A DNA stretch of 61,280 nt from NCBI GenBank assembly GCA_035713725.1, contig DASTMZ010000192.1, positions 1 through 61,280 of the forward strand, given 5' to 3'. Each line of letters starts with the position of its first letter. Positions within the stretch are counted from its first letter, which is position 1. The stretch is from DASQPR01 sp035713725 (GTDB lineage Bacteria; Actinomycetota; Actinomycetes; Mycobacteriales; Micromonosporaceae). The notes under the pieces are model-generated. The model saw only the letters and a program-made list of their open reading frames with translations. It made no database searches and was not told the DNA's origin. This document shows, piece after piece, positions 3,655 to 11,688 of this stretch. The position numbers were made by a program, and so were the translations under genes.

Positions 3655-3843
3655 CAAGTCGTAGGCGACGTCGAGTTATCCGGCTCGGACGAACTTGCCG
3701 TCCGCGTGCCCGGTCACGTTCGCGATCACTTCGAGCGAACTTGCCCCTCGGCGAAGACGATCACGCACGTTTCGCGGGCACAACGGACGGCAAGCCTCAC
3801 ACCAGCAGGAACGGTCGCGACGTCGCGGACCGCCCTCCGGTCG

Positions 3844-4374
3844 CTAACCCAGACCCGTAACAGCGAACCAGGTAGTCGGTGCTGGCCCGACGAAAATTAT
3901 CGGGGCGAAGCACGGGCTCGGCAGGTTGACGTGCGCCTCGATCTTCGCGTTTCCGGTCGTCGTAGCAGGGGCCGGATCGCTCGCGACATTGACCGTGGCT
4001 GGGGCACCGCCAACCGTCGTCGTGCAGCTCACGATCGCCACGAAGTTAGCGATCGGATTCGTACCTTGCAGAGCGTCGGGGACCGGTGGGGCGTCAAGCA
4101 GGACCAGCCCTTTCACCGTCACCTCCAACTTGCCGCTGCTCGACAGCTTGCCCGAGGCGCTACTGATCTGCCATGGGAGGCCGCCGCCGTTGACGCCGCG
4201 GATGGGGTTGGTCGCGCCCACGAACGGTCCGGAAACCCCGACCATCGTCTGGAACTGGAAGACCTTGTTTCCGTTCGAACTTGCTGCCGCTGACCCGGTC
4301 CCGATCGCGCCGATCGTGATGATCGACCCGAGGACCACTACGAGCCATCTCCTCATCATCAGCCATCTCTTCAT
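3844..4374 (-). CDS. secreted protein of unknown function
   Basis: A 176-aa protein with a clear Sec signal peptide: basic MKRWLMMRRW, hydrophobic core to about residue 28, then AAASS as a likely cleavage region. The mature part is small, beta-rich in composition, with two Cys residues that could form a disulphide, and ends in a hydrophobic stretch. AGGAG precedes the ATG. I do not recognise a named family. It stands alone, next to the tRNA array and convergent with it. Confidence 0.72.
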   Translation of the reverse strand: MKRWLMMRRWLVVVLGSIITIGAIGTGSAAASSNGNKVFQFQTMVGVSGPFVGATNPIRGVNGGGLPWQISSASGKLSSSGKLEVTVKGLVLLDAPPVPDALQGTNPIANFVAIVSCTTTVGGAPATVNVASDPAPATTTGNAKIEAHVNLPSPCFAPIIFVGPAPTTWFAVTGLG

Positions 4375-4505
4375 TTCTCGCTCCTCGCACTACTGAAGAT
4401 ATGTTGCTGTGTGGATGGTTCGTACGGAGTCACGCGCCGCCTCCGACGACGGTTCAATCTCGACGGTCGGCTGACGATGGCGGGCGGCGCACACACGGGG
4501 GGCGC

Positions 4506-4934
4506 GTGGCACAGGTCATCGTCCTCAACGGAGCCTCGTCGGCTGGCAAGACGACGCTGGGTCGCGCGTTACAGGACCGCCTTGCGGAGCCGTACCTGCT
4601 GTTGGGCCTGGACACCTGCTTCCAGATGGTGCCGGACCGGTGGGCCGGCGGACCCGAGGGCGAGTTCCGGCACGACGGCTTCGCGTACCTGGACCTGCCG
4701 CCGCAAGACGGCCACCCGACGCTCGGCATCGGCTACGGTCCGGTCGGCTGGCGCATGATGTCGGGCTTCCGCCGTGAGGCCGGCCGTACCCACCGTCTCG
4801 GGCTCGCCCGCTGGTCGGCGGCGCGGGTGCACGCCGGCGTCGACTACGACCTGACCGTGGACACGACGACGACCGCACCCGCCCAGTGCGCTCAGGTAGT
4901 GGCTGCCGCGGCAGAGACAGCCGACCCGCCGTGA
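4506..4934 (+). CDS. chloramphenicol phosphotransferase-like kinase, internally shortened
   Basis: A 142-aa protein from a GTG start chosen because VIVLNGASSAGKTT (Walker A) follows at once; an ATG at 4401 would add a basic tail unlike the family. The N-terminal half matches CPT-type P-loop kinases (DTCFQMVPDRW, FRREAG). The C-terminus (GLARW, RVHAGVDYDLTVDT) also matches. The usual middle of about 45-50 residues, with the VIVDHVL-type strand and the lid region, is missing in frame between REAG and RTHRLG. The family phosphorylates small alcohols such as chloramphenicol. This copy may be inactive. Confidence 0.65.
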   Translation: MAQVIVLNGASSAGKTTLGRALQDRLAEPYLLLGLDTCFQMVPDRWAGGPEGEFRHDGFAYLDLPPQDGHPTLGIGYGPVGWRMMSGFRREAGRTHRLGLARWSAARVHAGVDYDLTVDTTTTAPAQCAQVVAAAAETADPP

Positions 4935-5071
4935 TCATGCTGCCGGTTCGGCCGGACGTGCCGCTCCGCTGGCTCGTACAATCCACCACAGACAGTGCGA
5001 CTCGGCCGGGCCCATCGAGCGGTCGATGACGGTACAGCTGCCCGACCTGCCATAGTGCCGGAGGTGGCGAC

Positions 5072-6406
5072 GTGAACACCAACGAGCCGGCCGTGGCAGC
5101 CACGCAGCCGCAGATCTCCTCCGACGTGCAGCCCGCGTGGCCACCGCCCAAGCTGCGGGCGAATCGACGACGCCGACTGACCGCGCTGGCACTTGGCGTC
5201 ACGACACTGTTGGCGCTGGTCACCGTACTGCTGGTGTGGACACCAGATCAGCACCCAGGCGGGCCGGTCACGTCCGTCCCGTCCCGGATCCGCGTACCCA
5301 TGCCTTTGCAGCCCAACCTGGTGGATGCGCCGAACGGCCCAGCGTCGGTGATTGTCACCGGACCTGGCGGCTTTGGTGCCGGTGACTCGTCGTTCGACGA
5401 TCGGGCCATCGTCGTCGGGCGCGACGGCCTTTACCGGTACGTCCGAGACGTCAACTCCGTCGACGCCGGCGAGAACTTGCTGCTGTCGGTCGATGGCCGG
5501 TACGTCGCCGGCGCGGCCGACCTCGAGGGCGTCGACTCCAGAGAGTCGGCCCGGGACTGGGAGTCGACCGCCGGCGTTATGGATCTGACGACCGGCAAGG
5601 TTCGGACGTATCTCGATGGCGCTCCGGTCGCGTGGTCACCCGACGGCCGTCTCCTCGTTCACGCGTCATCCGGACTCAAGCTGCTGGACATCCGCTCCGG
5701 TGCGACGGTGTCGCTGGGCGTCAGCGGCGCATCGGTCGCGTTCTCACCCGACGGCCACCAACTCGTGCTGCAACTGGGTCGTGAGTTGAACGTCCTCAAC
5801 GTGGACACCGGTGTCGTGCGAACACTCGCCAGTCTCGACGCATCGCAGACCCTTGCCGGACCGGGCGCGTGGCGCACCGACGGTCGCCTGGCGATCTGGA
5901 ACGGCAACGACTGCCTGCCCGCGTGCCCAGCGAGCTTCCACGACTTACGACTGTCCTTTGTGGATGTCGGCACCGGGGCACTCACCGACGGCAGCTTCGA
6001 CATGGTTAGGGCCACGTCGGCGCGGCTGCTGGGTTGGCAGACCGACGGCGACGCCGTCGTCGTGCTCAGCATGACGAGCCAGGACCCCGCCGGACCGCGC
6101 GTTGGCGCGCCGCAAGTCCTGTCGCTTCACCCCGGCGGTGGCAGGGCCACGCTGGTCACGGTGACGGATCACGCCAATCGGATCGACGTCGCACGGAACC
6201 TACTCGACCGCTTCGGCGGCAACCCGCGCTCGACCTGGGTCATGTTCCTCGATCTGCTTCGTGTACAGCTTCGTCAGATGTTGCCGTGGCTTGCGGGATT
6301 CGCCGTACTCATCGCGGTAGCCGTGACGTTCCGACGCATCCGGGCACGAGTTTGGCGGTGGGTGCCCCGTCGGCTCCGATCCGTACCGGGCGCTACGGAC
6401 ACCTGA
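5072..6406 (+). CDS. membrane-anchored WD40/TolB-like beta-propeller protein
   Basis: A 444-aa protein. Residues 1-33 are cytoplasmic and basic at the end, a membrane helix spans about 34-57, and residues 85-390 contain repeated propeller strands (LLLSVDGRYVAG, PVAWSPDGRLLVHA, SVAFSPDGHQLVLQ, GAWRTDGRLAIW). A second hydrophobic helix (WLAGFAVLIAVAV) lies near the C-terminus before a basic tail. Propellers of this type bind ligands or proteins outside the cell. No partner gene adjoins it and the function is unknown. Confidence 0.75.
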   Translation: MNTNEPAVAATQPQISSDVQPAWPPPKLRANRRRRLTALALGVTTLLALVTVLLVWTPDQHPGGPVTSVPSRIRVPMPLQPNLVDAPNGPASVIVTGPGGFGAGDSSFDDRAIVVGRDGLYRYVRDVNSVDAGENLLLSVDGRYVAGAADLEGVDSRESARDWESTAGVMDLTTGKVRTYLDGAPVAWSPDGRLLVHASSGLKLLDIRSGATVSLGVSGASVAFSPDGHQLVLQLGRELNVLNVDTGVVRTLASLDASQTLAGPGAWRTDGRLAIWNGNDCLPACPASFHDLRLSFVDVGTGALTDGSFDMVRATSARLLGWQTDGDAVVVLSMTSQDPAGPRVGAPQVLSLHPGGGRATLVTVTDHANRIDVARNLLDRFGGNPRSTWVMFLDLLRVQLRQMLPWLAGFAVLIAVAVTFRRIRARVWRWVPRRLRSVPGATDT

Positions 6407-6475
6407 GCTGCCAAGCCGCCAGCACGGATCGGAACTCCATGGAAACACCGGATCCGGCACCCTAACATCGGCCAC

Positions 6476-6853
6476 GTGGTCTCCGGATTTCATCACGTCA
6501 CGCTGAACGTTAACGATCTGCCACGGGCGCGTGCCTTCTACGAGGGCGTCCTCGGATTCGAGGTGGACCAAGACTTCCCCGGTAGGAAGCTGCGCCTGCG
6601 GGTCGGCACGGCCCGTGCCAGGCTGGTGCTGTGTCCGCCGCCCGGCGCCGTCGATGCGGACCGGTTCAGCGAGTATCGGATCGGGCTCGACCACGTTTCC
6701 TTCGGCGGCAGCAGAGCGGACCTTGACCGCGTGGCGAGTGCGCTCGAGGCGGCCGGCGTACCGGCTAGCTTTAGCCAGGACCCGCTCGGCGGCGCCGTGC
6801 TGTGCTTCCGCGACCCGGACAACATCGCGCTGGAGCTCTTCGAGGAGTCCTGA
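6476..6853 (+). CDS. VOC-family (glyoxalase/bleomycin resistance-like) protein
   Basis: A 125-aa protein from GTG with two beta-alpha-beta-beta-beta modules: GFHHVTLNVNDLPRARAFYEGVLGF at the start and RIGLDHVSFGGSRADLD in the middle, ending with RDPDNIALELFE. Metal ligands are expected at H6 or H7, H63 and the final E of ALELFE. VOC enzymes cover lyases, dioxygenases and antibiotic binding, and the substrate cannot be told from sequence. Confidence 0.8.
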   Translation: MVSGFHHVTLNVNDLPRARAFYEGVLGFEVDQDFPGRKLRLRVGTARARLVLCPPPGAVDADRFSEYRIGLDHVSFGGSRADLDRVASALEAAGVPASFSQDPLGGAVLCFRDPDNIALELFEES

Positions 6854-6930
6854 GTTTTCGTTACCGCGTCGCGGAAGGGGCACGCGACCGACATCCGGAT
6901 TCTGTCGGTAGTTCGGCGCACAATGCGGGC

Positions 6931-7563
6931 ATGGAGAAGCCACCGATCGTGTCGGCCGAGGAGTGGCAGCAGGCTCGTGACGAGTTGCTGACGGCCGAAA
7001 AGCAAGCCACCCGCACACTGGACGCCATTGCGGCGCAACGCCGCCGCCTGCCAATGGTCAAGTTTGACAAGCCGTACGCTTTTGACACGCCCACCGGCTC
7101 GAAGACGCTGCTCGACCTGTTCGACGGTCGTGGGCAGTTGGTCATCTACCAGTTCATGGACAACGGTCCGGACGCCTACTGCCCGGGATGCACCTGGTTC
7201 ACCAACAACGTGCCCGGACAGAACGCGATGGACGGCCTCGCCAAGTCCGACGTCAGCTGGGCGACCGTCTCGAACATGCCGTTGTCGCAGATCGAGGCAT
7301 ACAAGGCGACGAAGGGCTGGACGGTGCCGTTCGTGTCGTCACACGGCACGTCGTTCTCGGACGACTGCGGCGCGAACGGCGGCTTCATGCTCAGCGTGTT
7401 CCTCCGCGACGGCGACGACGTCTACCGGACGTATAACACCACGCAGCGCGGCGTCGACCGGCTCGTGTTCACCAACAGCATCTTGGATCTCATGCCGTAC
7501 GGCCGCCAAGAGGATTGGGAGGACTCGCCGCCCGGCTGGCCGCAGCAGCCGACGTACGGCTAG
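6931..7563 (+). CDS. DUF899 thioredoxin-like protein
   Basis: A 210-aa protein starting at MEKPPIVSAEEW. It has the DUF899 layout: a helical N-terminus with RRRLPMVKFDKPYAFD, then GRGQLVIYQFMDNGPDAYCPGCTWFTNNV carrying a C-x2-C pair (CPGC) typical of thioredoxin-like folds, and a C-terminal DLMPYGRQEDWEDSPPGWPQ signature. The family is predicted to be redox-active. Upstream ATG or GTG codons overlap the VOC gene and are less likely. Confidence 0.83.
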   Translation: MEKPPIVSAEEWQQARDELLTAEKQATRTLDAIAAQRRRLPMVKFDKPYAFDTPTGSKTLLDLFDGRGQLVIYQFMDNGPDAYCPGCTWFTNNVPGQNAMDGLAKSDVSWATVSNMPLSQIEAYKATKGWTVPFVSSHGTSFSDDCGANGGFMLSVFLRDGDDVYRTYNTTQRGVDRLVFTNSILDLMPYGRQEDWEDSPPGWPQQPTYG

Positions 7564-7717
7564 CGAACCCCGCGGCGGATCACAGATTGCGCTCACGCCA
7601 GCGGCCGCCCGAATGCCGGAGTAGTGACGGATAGGCGACCCGAGCGGGCGAATCGACGAGAGGTCACAGCACACTCACAGGTGCGTCACATTGTGTGCAC
7701 TTCGGAGGTACGTGGCC

Positions 7718-8302
7718 ATGCGGTCGATGGTGAAGCTACTGCCGCTCGGTGTCGTCGCGATCCTGCTCACCGCGTGTGGTGGCGGGCCGAGCCGTCCAAC
7801 GGGAGCCGTCACGGCGCCGGTTGTCTCGCCAGCGGCGGGTGCCGGCGCGACGTCGCCCGGCCAAGCCGCGACCGTGCCGGGCGCGTGCAGCCTGATCACG
7901 CAGGCAGACCTGAGCGCGGCGACGAAGGACACGGTGTCGTTGGAGTTCACCGGCGATCCGACCGAAGAGTCACGCGACGACCTCGTGGGCGGCGCGACGA
8001 GCGTGTGCCGGCAGGCGCTGAAGAGCAGCTGGTCCGATCCCGGCGGCTCGGCGACCGTCGACGGCGTCGTCACCGTCACGATCCAGGCCGGTGGCGCCAG
8101 CGTCTACTTTCCGATCCGAACCGGTGAGCCGGTCAGCGGCGTCGGCGACGAGGCGATGGCCCGCGACCGGACGCTTTACGTTCGAGTCGGCAGCGGCCTA
8201 CTGATCCTCCAGATCGGAATTGCCAACCCGGCCGACGACCAGGGTACGCAGCAACTCGCCTGGGCCAAGACCCTCGCCGCGACCGCGCTCGGCCGCGTCT
8301 AG
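7718..8302 (+). CDS. lipoprotein, DUF3558-like
   Basis: A 194-aa protein with a lipobox ILLTAC at residues 16-21, after a short basic start and hydrophobic core, so it is predicted to be lipid-anchored outside the membrane. A Thr/Ala/Pro linker follows, then a domain with CSLIT...VCRQ that resembles actinobacterial DUF3558 lipoproteins (two conserved Cys). GGAGG lies 9 nt before the chosen ATG. Function unknown; it stands alone. Confidence 0.75.
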   Translation: MRSMVKLLPLGVVAILLTACGGGPSRPTGAVTAPVVSPAAGAGATSPGQAATVPGACSLITQADLSAATKDTVSLEFTGDPTEESRDDLVGGATSVCRQALKSSWSDPGGSATVDGVVTVTIQAGGASVYFPIRTGEPVSGVGDEAMARDRTLYVRVGSGLLILQIGIANPADDQGTQQLAWAKTLAATALGRV

Positions 8303-8327
8303 CGCTCGCCCAGCGCTCGCGGCCGGT

Positions 8328-8366
8328 CGCGTCACGAGCCCGGCGCTCGCGTCACGAGCCCGCCGA
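8328..8366 (+). repeat. short direct repeat before the DUF1906 gene
   Basis: GCGTCACGAGCCCG occurs twice within about 35 bases, each copy preceded by CGCTCGC-type sequence, in the 190-bp gap between the lipoprotein and DUF1906 genes. Nothing else is recognisable in that gap. Confidence 0.5.
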
Positions 8367-8494
8367 CGCGTCGCAAAGCCCAGTCGACGGGCGAACCGGG
8401 TACGGTCGCAATGGACGTACGAGTGCCACGCCGTCCGCCGTGACGACGTGCCGCCCCGGGTCCACGTGCCACGCGGCCGAGCAAGGGACAGCAG

Positions 8495-9361
8495 ATGACG
8501 ACCGAGGGTGTCGACTTCGCGAACCCGCGACCATCGGGTGCCGCGCTGAAGGCGGCCGGAAAGCACTTCGTCATCCGCTACACGAGCCCGAACACGACGG
8601 CGAACCCCCGCAAGCGCCTCACCGCGGCCGAGGTCAAGAACTACCGGTCGGCGGGACTCGACATCGGTCTCGTGTGGGAGACGTCAACCGACCGCGCGAC
8701 ACAGGGTCGAGCCGCAGGTGTCGCCGACGCGCATGCCGCCGAGACCGTACGCCGTGCACTCGGGATCCCGTCGAGTGTCGCGCAGTATTTCGTCGCGCAG
8801 GATCAGCCGGACATCACCGGCCCGCAAGTGGTGGCGTATTTCCAAGGCGTCGCGTCCGCGATCACGCTCGCGCGCACCGGTGCGTACGCCGGCTATTCGG
8901 TGACCAAATACCTGTTCGACCACCGGCTGATCACGTACGGGTGGCAGACGTACGCGTGGTCGAACGGTCTGTGGGATCCGCGCGCGCAAGTGCAGCAATA
9001 TCACAACGGCGTGCAGGTGGCCGGCGTCACCGTCGACCTATGCCGGGCCATGGTCACCCACTGGGGACAGTGGGCAGCCGACTCCACCGAACCTCCGGAG
9101 GATGACATGACACCGCAGGACATCGCGAACGCGGTCTGGCACAGCGAGCAGTTCAATCCGCGCGTGCCCGGTGACGCGAGCACCTACCAGGACAGCGGAG
9201 CGGCCTGGCACGACCAGGTCAACACGTCGCTCGCCCAACTGAAGGCCGCGGTGGCCGCGATCCCCACCACGACGCTGCCGGCCGGCCCATTGACCGACGC
9301 GGACAAGGACGACATCGCCCGGCGCGTCGCGGACCTGCTCGCCGCGCGACTCGCCCAGTAG
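8495..9361 (+). CDS. DUF1906 glycoside hydrolase-like protein, lysin-like
   Basis: A 288-aa protein. Residues 1-185 match the DUF1906 (Rv2525c-like) TIM-barrel related to GH25 muramidases: GVDFANPRPSGAALKAAG at the start, FVIRYTSPN, YRSAGLDIGLVWE, YFVAQDQPD, GVYAGYS-like AYAGYSVTKYL, and QVQQYHNG near the end. No signal peptide is present. The C-terminal 90 residues (MTPQDIANAVWHSEQFN, then a coiled ADKDDIARRVADLLAARL) resemble appendages of actinophage lysins and tail proteins. It stands alone, with no holin beside it. A phage origin is inference. Confidence 0.8.
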   Translation: MTTEGVDFANPRPSGAALKAAGKHFVIRYTSPNTTANPRKRLTAAEVKNYRSAGLDIGLVWETSTDRATQGRAAGVADAHAAETVRRALGIPSSVAQYFVAQDQPDITGPQVVAYFQGVASAITLARTGAYAGYSVTKYLFDHRLITYGWQTYAWSNGLWDPRAQVQQYHNGVQVAGVTVDLCRAMVTHWGQWAADSTEPPEDDMTPQDIANAVWHSEQFNPRVPGDASTYQDSGAAWHDQVNTSLAQLKAAVAAIPTTTLPAGPLTDADKDDIARRVADLLAARLAQ

Positions 9362-9382
9362 CCCTTTCGATTCGGCGCGGTG

Positions 9383-9811
9383 CTACTCCAGGACGAAGAC
9401 CGGGATCTGTCGATCCGTCTTTTCTTGGTAGTGCGCATAGTCGGGGTACGCGGCGACCGCGCGCTTCCACCACTGCGCCTTCTCCTCGCCGAACACCTCC
9501 CGTGCCGTCACGTCCTTCCGGAGCGCGCCGTCCTGCACCTCGACGTCCGGATTGGCGACCAGGTTGTAGTACCAGAGCGGGTTGCGGGGCGCGCCGCCTC
9601 GAGACGCGACAACCGCGTACGCGCCGCCGTGCTCGACCCGCATGACGGGCACCTTGCGGAGTCGGCCGCTACGGGCACCCCGCATCGTCACAATGACGAC
9701 GGGCATCCCGCGGAGCGTCGTGCCGTCCGTACCGCCCGATGATTCGTACTTCTCGACCTGGTCGCGGACCCACTTGGCCGGACTGGGCTCGTAATCGCCT
9801 TGCAGTGGCAT
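9383..9811 (-). CDS. deazaflavin (F420)-dependent nitroreductase-family protein
   Basis: A 142-aa protein starting at MPLQGDYEPSPAKWVRDQV. It has the DDN/FGD split-barrel signature: GTTLRGMPVVIVTMRGARSGRLRKVPVMRV, then YAVVASRGGAPRNPLWYYNLVANPDV and a C-terminal YPDYAHYQEKTDRQIPVFVLE. Members bind reduced F420 and reduce quinones or nitro-compounds, or act in F420-linked oxidation. F420 is common in actinomycetes. A longer frame upstream is disregarded because the family starts here. Confidence 0.87.
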   Translation of the reverse strand: MPLQGDYEPSPAKWVRDQVEKYESSGGTDGTTLRGMPVVIVTMRGARSGRLRKVPVMRVEHGGAYAVVASRGGAPRNPLWYYNLVANPDVEVQDGALRKDVTAREVFGEEKAQWWKRAVAAYPDYAHYQEKTDRQIPVFVLE

Positions 9812-9938
9812 GAGTGCAAGTAAACACCGCCATACGCCGGGTTCGCGGCGTGGCGCCGACCACACCCGCGAACCCGCGCCGGGTGGGACGGCCGTGCGCC
9901 GCGCCCCCGTCTCCGCGGCGTCCGGCCGGCCGACCCAG

Positions 9939-10358
9939 TTATCGCCCGGCGACTGGCACTTCGCTCGGCGATTGCTGCTTGCGGATGGTGGACGCGCGCT
10001 TGGTTCGAGGGATCGGCTCTGCGTCGTCGATGGACAGGTCCGCATCGGTGAGGACGGCGGCTGCCATGTCCGCCACCTCCCTGTCGTCAGTCTTTGCCTT
10101 TGTCGCCGATGCCGCTCTTTCGCTTGGCGTCAGTGTTGGCTCGAACAGGTCCTCGGTCTCGTCGTCCCAGTCCGACATGGCGCCTTCGTCATCCCGCGCC
10201 GCGCCCGCGTCGCGCCAGCCGTTTGCCCGCCGCTCGGGATCTAGCGAATGCCGCGAGGCGTCGTATGTGCCGTCGAACCACCAGCGGACCGCGTACGCCG
10301 CACCGGCGGCGGCCGCGATGCCCAGCGCCGCGAAGAGTGTGAGGGACTTCTTGGACAT
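9939..10358 (-). CDS. small membrane-anchored protein of unknown function
   Basis: A 139-aa protein with MSKKSLTLFAALGIAAAAGA giving an N-terminal membrane helix, then a short WWFDGTYDASRHSLDPE segment and a long acidic, probably disordered tail. I do not recognise a family. Only codon pattern and the plausible N-terminus support it, so expression is uncertain. Confidence 0.55.
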   Translation of the reverse strand: MSKKSLTLFAALGIAAAAGAAYAVRWWFDGTYDASRHSLDPERRANGWRDAGAARDDEGAMSDWDDETEDLFEPTLTPSERAASATKAKTDDREVADMAAAVLTDADLSIDDAEPIPRTKRASTIRKQQSPSEVPVAGR

Positions 10359-10472
10359 GTGACATCCCCATTTCGGTATCGGCGGCGCCGATGCCCCTGT
10401 TCGTCACCGTACGCCCGGTTCAGACCGTACCGCCGACCCGGTCATCACGGGTTAAAACCGCCGAACAGGGCG

Positions 10473-10907
10473 CTACTGGACGCAGAATTCGTTGCCCTCC
10501 GGGTCCTGCATCGTGACGTGATGGGCACCCGGTTCGTCGATCCGGTAGAGCTCGACCGCCCCGAGCACGATCAGCCTCTCCACCTCGGCGTCGCGGCGTT
10601 CCAGACCGACATTCACATCGAGGTGCGCGCGGTTCTTGACCGTCTTCGGTTCCGGTACCTGCATGAACAGGAGCCGAGCCGGACCGTCGGCGCTCGCCGG
10701 CCGGCGGATCGCGGCGCCCGTCTTGAAGCCCAGCCGCCCACCTCCGATATCCACCACGTCGTCGTCGGTCACCACGCCGTCGGCCATCAGCTTCGTGATG
10801 AAGTCATGACCGTCCTCGATCTCCCACCCGAGCGCCGCGCCCCAGAACCGGGCTTGCGCATGTGGATCGGCGCAGTCGAAGGTCATCTGCACGTTGATGG
10901 GCTGCAT
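10473..10907 (-). CDS. VOC-family glyoxalase-like protein
   Basis: A 144-aa protein with the glyoxalase-like pattern MTFDCADPHAQARFWGAALGW, GRLGFKTG, ARLLFMQVPEPKTVKNRAHLDVNV and a closing HHVTMQDPEGNEFCVQ. No ribosome site marks the start; MQPINVQMTF was preferred, but ATGs at 10937 and further upstream are possible. Function unknown. It lies just downstream of the catabolic operon without overlapping it. Confidence 0.8.
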   Translation of the reverse strand: MQPINVQMTFDCADPHAQARFWGAALGWEIEDGHDFITKLMADGVVTDDDVVDIGGGRLGFKTGAAIRRPASADGPARLLFMQVPEPKTVKNRAHLDVNVGLERRDAEVERLIVLGAVELYRIDEPGAHHVTMQDPEGNEFCVQ

Positions 10908-11022
10908 GTCGCGCACCATACGGTCCAGGTAAGACATCATGCGGGCGCACGAGACATCACGCCGGCGCACGCTCACTCGGGCAGGCCCACGCCCATCACG
11001 CGGGCAGGCGCCGCCCATTCGC

Positions 11023-11688
11023 TTAGCCGAGGTCGACGCCGAAGATCTGAGTGAGCTGCCTGATCGTGGTCGGTGCGTCGACGTGATGCACCGTGGTCAT
11101 GCCCAACGACCTGGCTGGCTTCAAGTTGCCACGCAGATCGTCGACGAACACGCACTCGGTCGGCTGGAGGTGCAACGCTTCCGCGCCGAGCGCGTACATG
11201 TCCGACGCGGGTTTGCGCAGTCCGACACGACCCGAGATCACGACGCCGTCGAACAGTGCGGACAACTGGTCGCTGTCGTATCGGGAGGCACCCCACGAGT
11301 TGGAGATAAGTCCGGTTGCGATGCCGTACGCCCGCGCTCGCCGGACCGCCGCGATCATCGCCTCGTCCGGACCGGCGCCGCCCATCAGCCGCTCGATGAG
11401 GTTCGTCGCGTCCACCCGCAGCACGCCGGCCATCACCGACTCGAAGTCCGGCTCGGCGAGCGTGCCGAGTTCGAGGCCGACCAGCGCGTCGCGTGCGACC
11501 GGGTCGTGGACGAAGGCATCCCGTACCCGGTCTGGCTCGAGTCCCTCGACGGCGCAGAACGCGTCGAACGACGCGAACACGTTCGTGGTGAGCACGCCGC
11601 CCCAGTCAACCAACAGCCCGCGCGGCCGCGGGCGCGACGCCTCGGTCGCGACGAGCCCACCGACCGCCGACGGTGCCGCGTCAGACAT
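11023..11688 (-). CDS. HAD-superfamily hydrolase of the ACAD10-like operon
   Basis: A 221-aa HAD protein: motif I LLVDWGGVLTT at residues 25-35, motif II ISNSWG, motif III lysine in LRKPASDMY, motif IV VFVDDLRGNL. In motif I the acid/base Asp is replaced by Gly (D-W-G), as in the epoxide-hydrolase-N-terminal-like subgroup, so phosphatase activity is uncertain. It overlaps the acyl-CoA dehydrogenase gene by 8 nt and ends the operon. HAD, APH and ACAD domains are fused in that order in ACAD10-type proteins, suggesting a joint role. Confidence 0.85.
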   Translation of the reverse strand: MSDAAPSAVGGLVATEASRPRPRGLLVDWGGVLTTNVFASFDAFCAVEGLEPDRVRDAFVHDPVARDALVGLELGTLAEPDFESVMAGVLRVDATNLIERLMGGAGPDEAMIAAVRRARAYGIATGLISNSWGASRYDSDQLSALFDGVVISGRVGLRKPASDMYALGAEALHLQPTECVFVDDLRGNLKPARSLGMTTVHHVDAPTTIRQLTQIFGVDLG

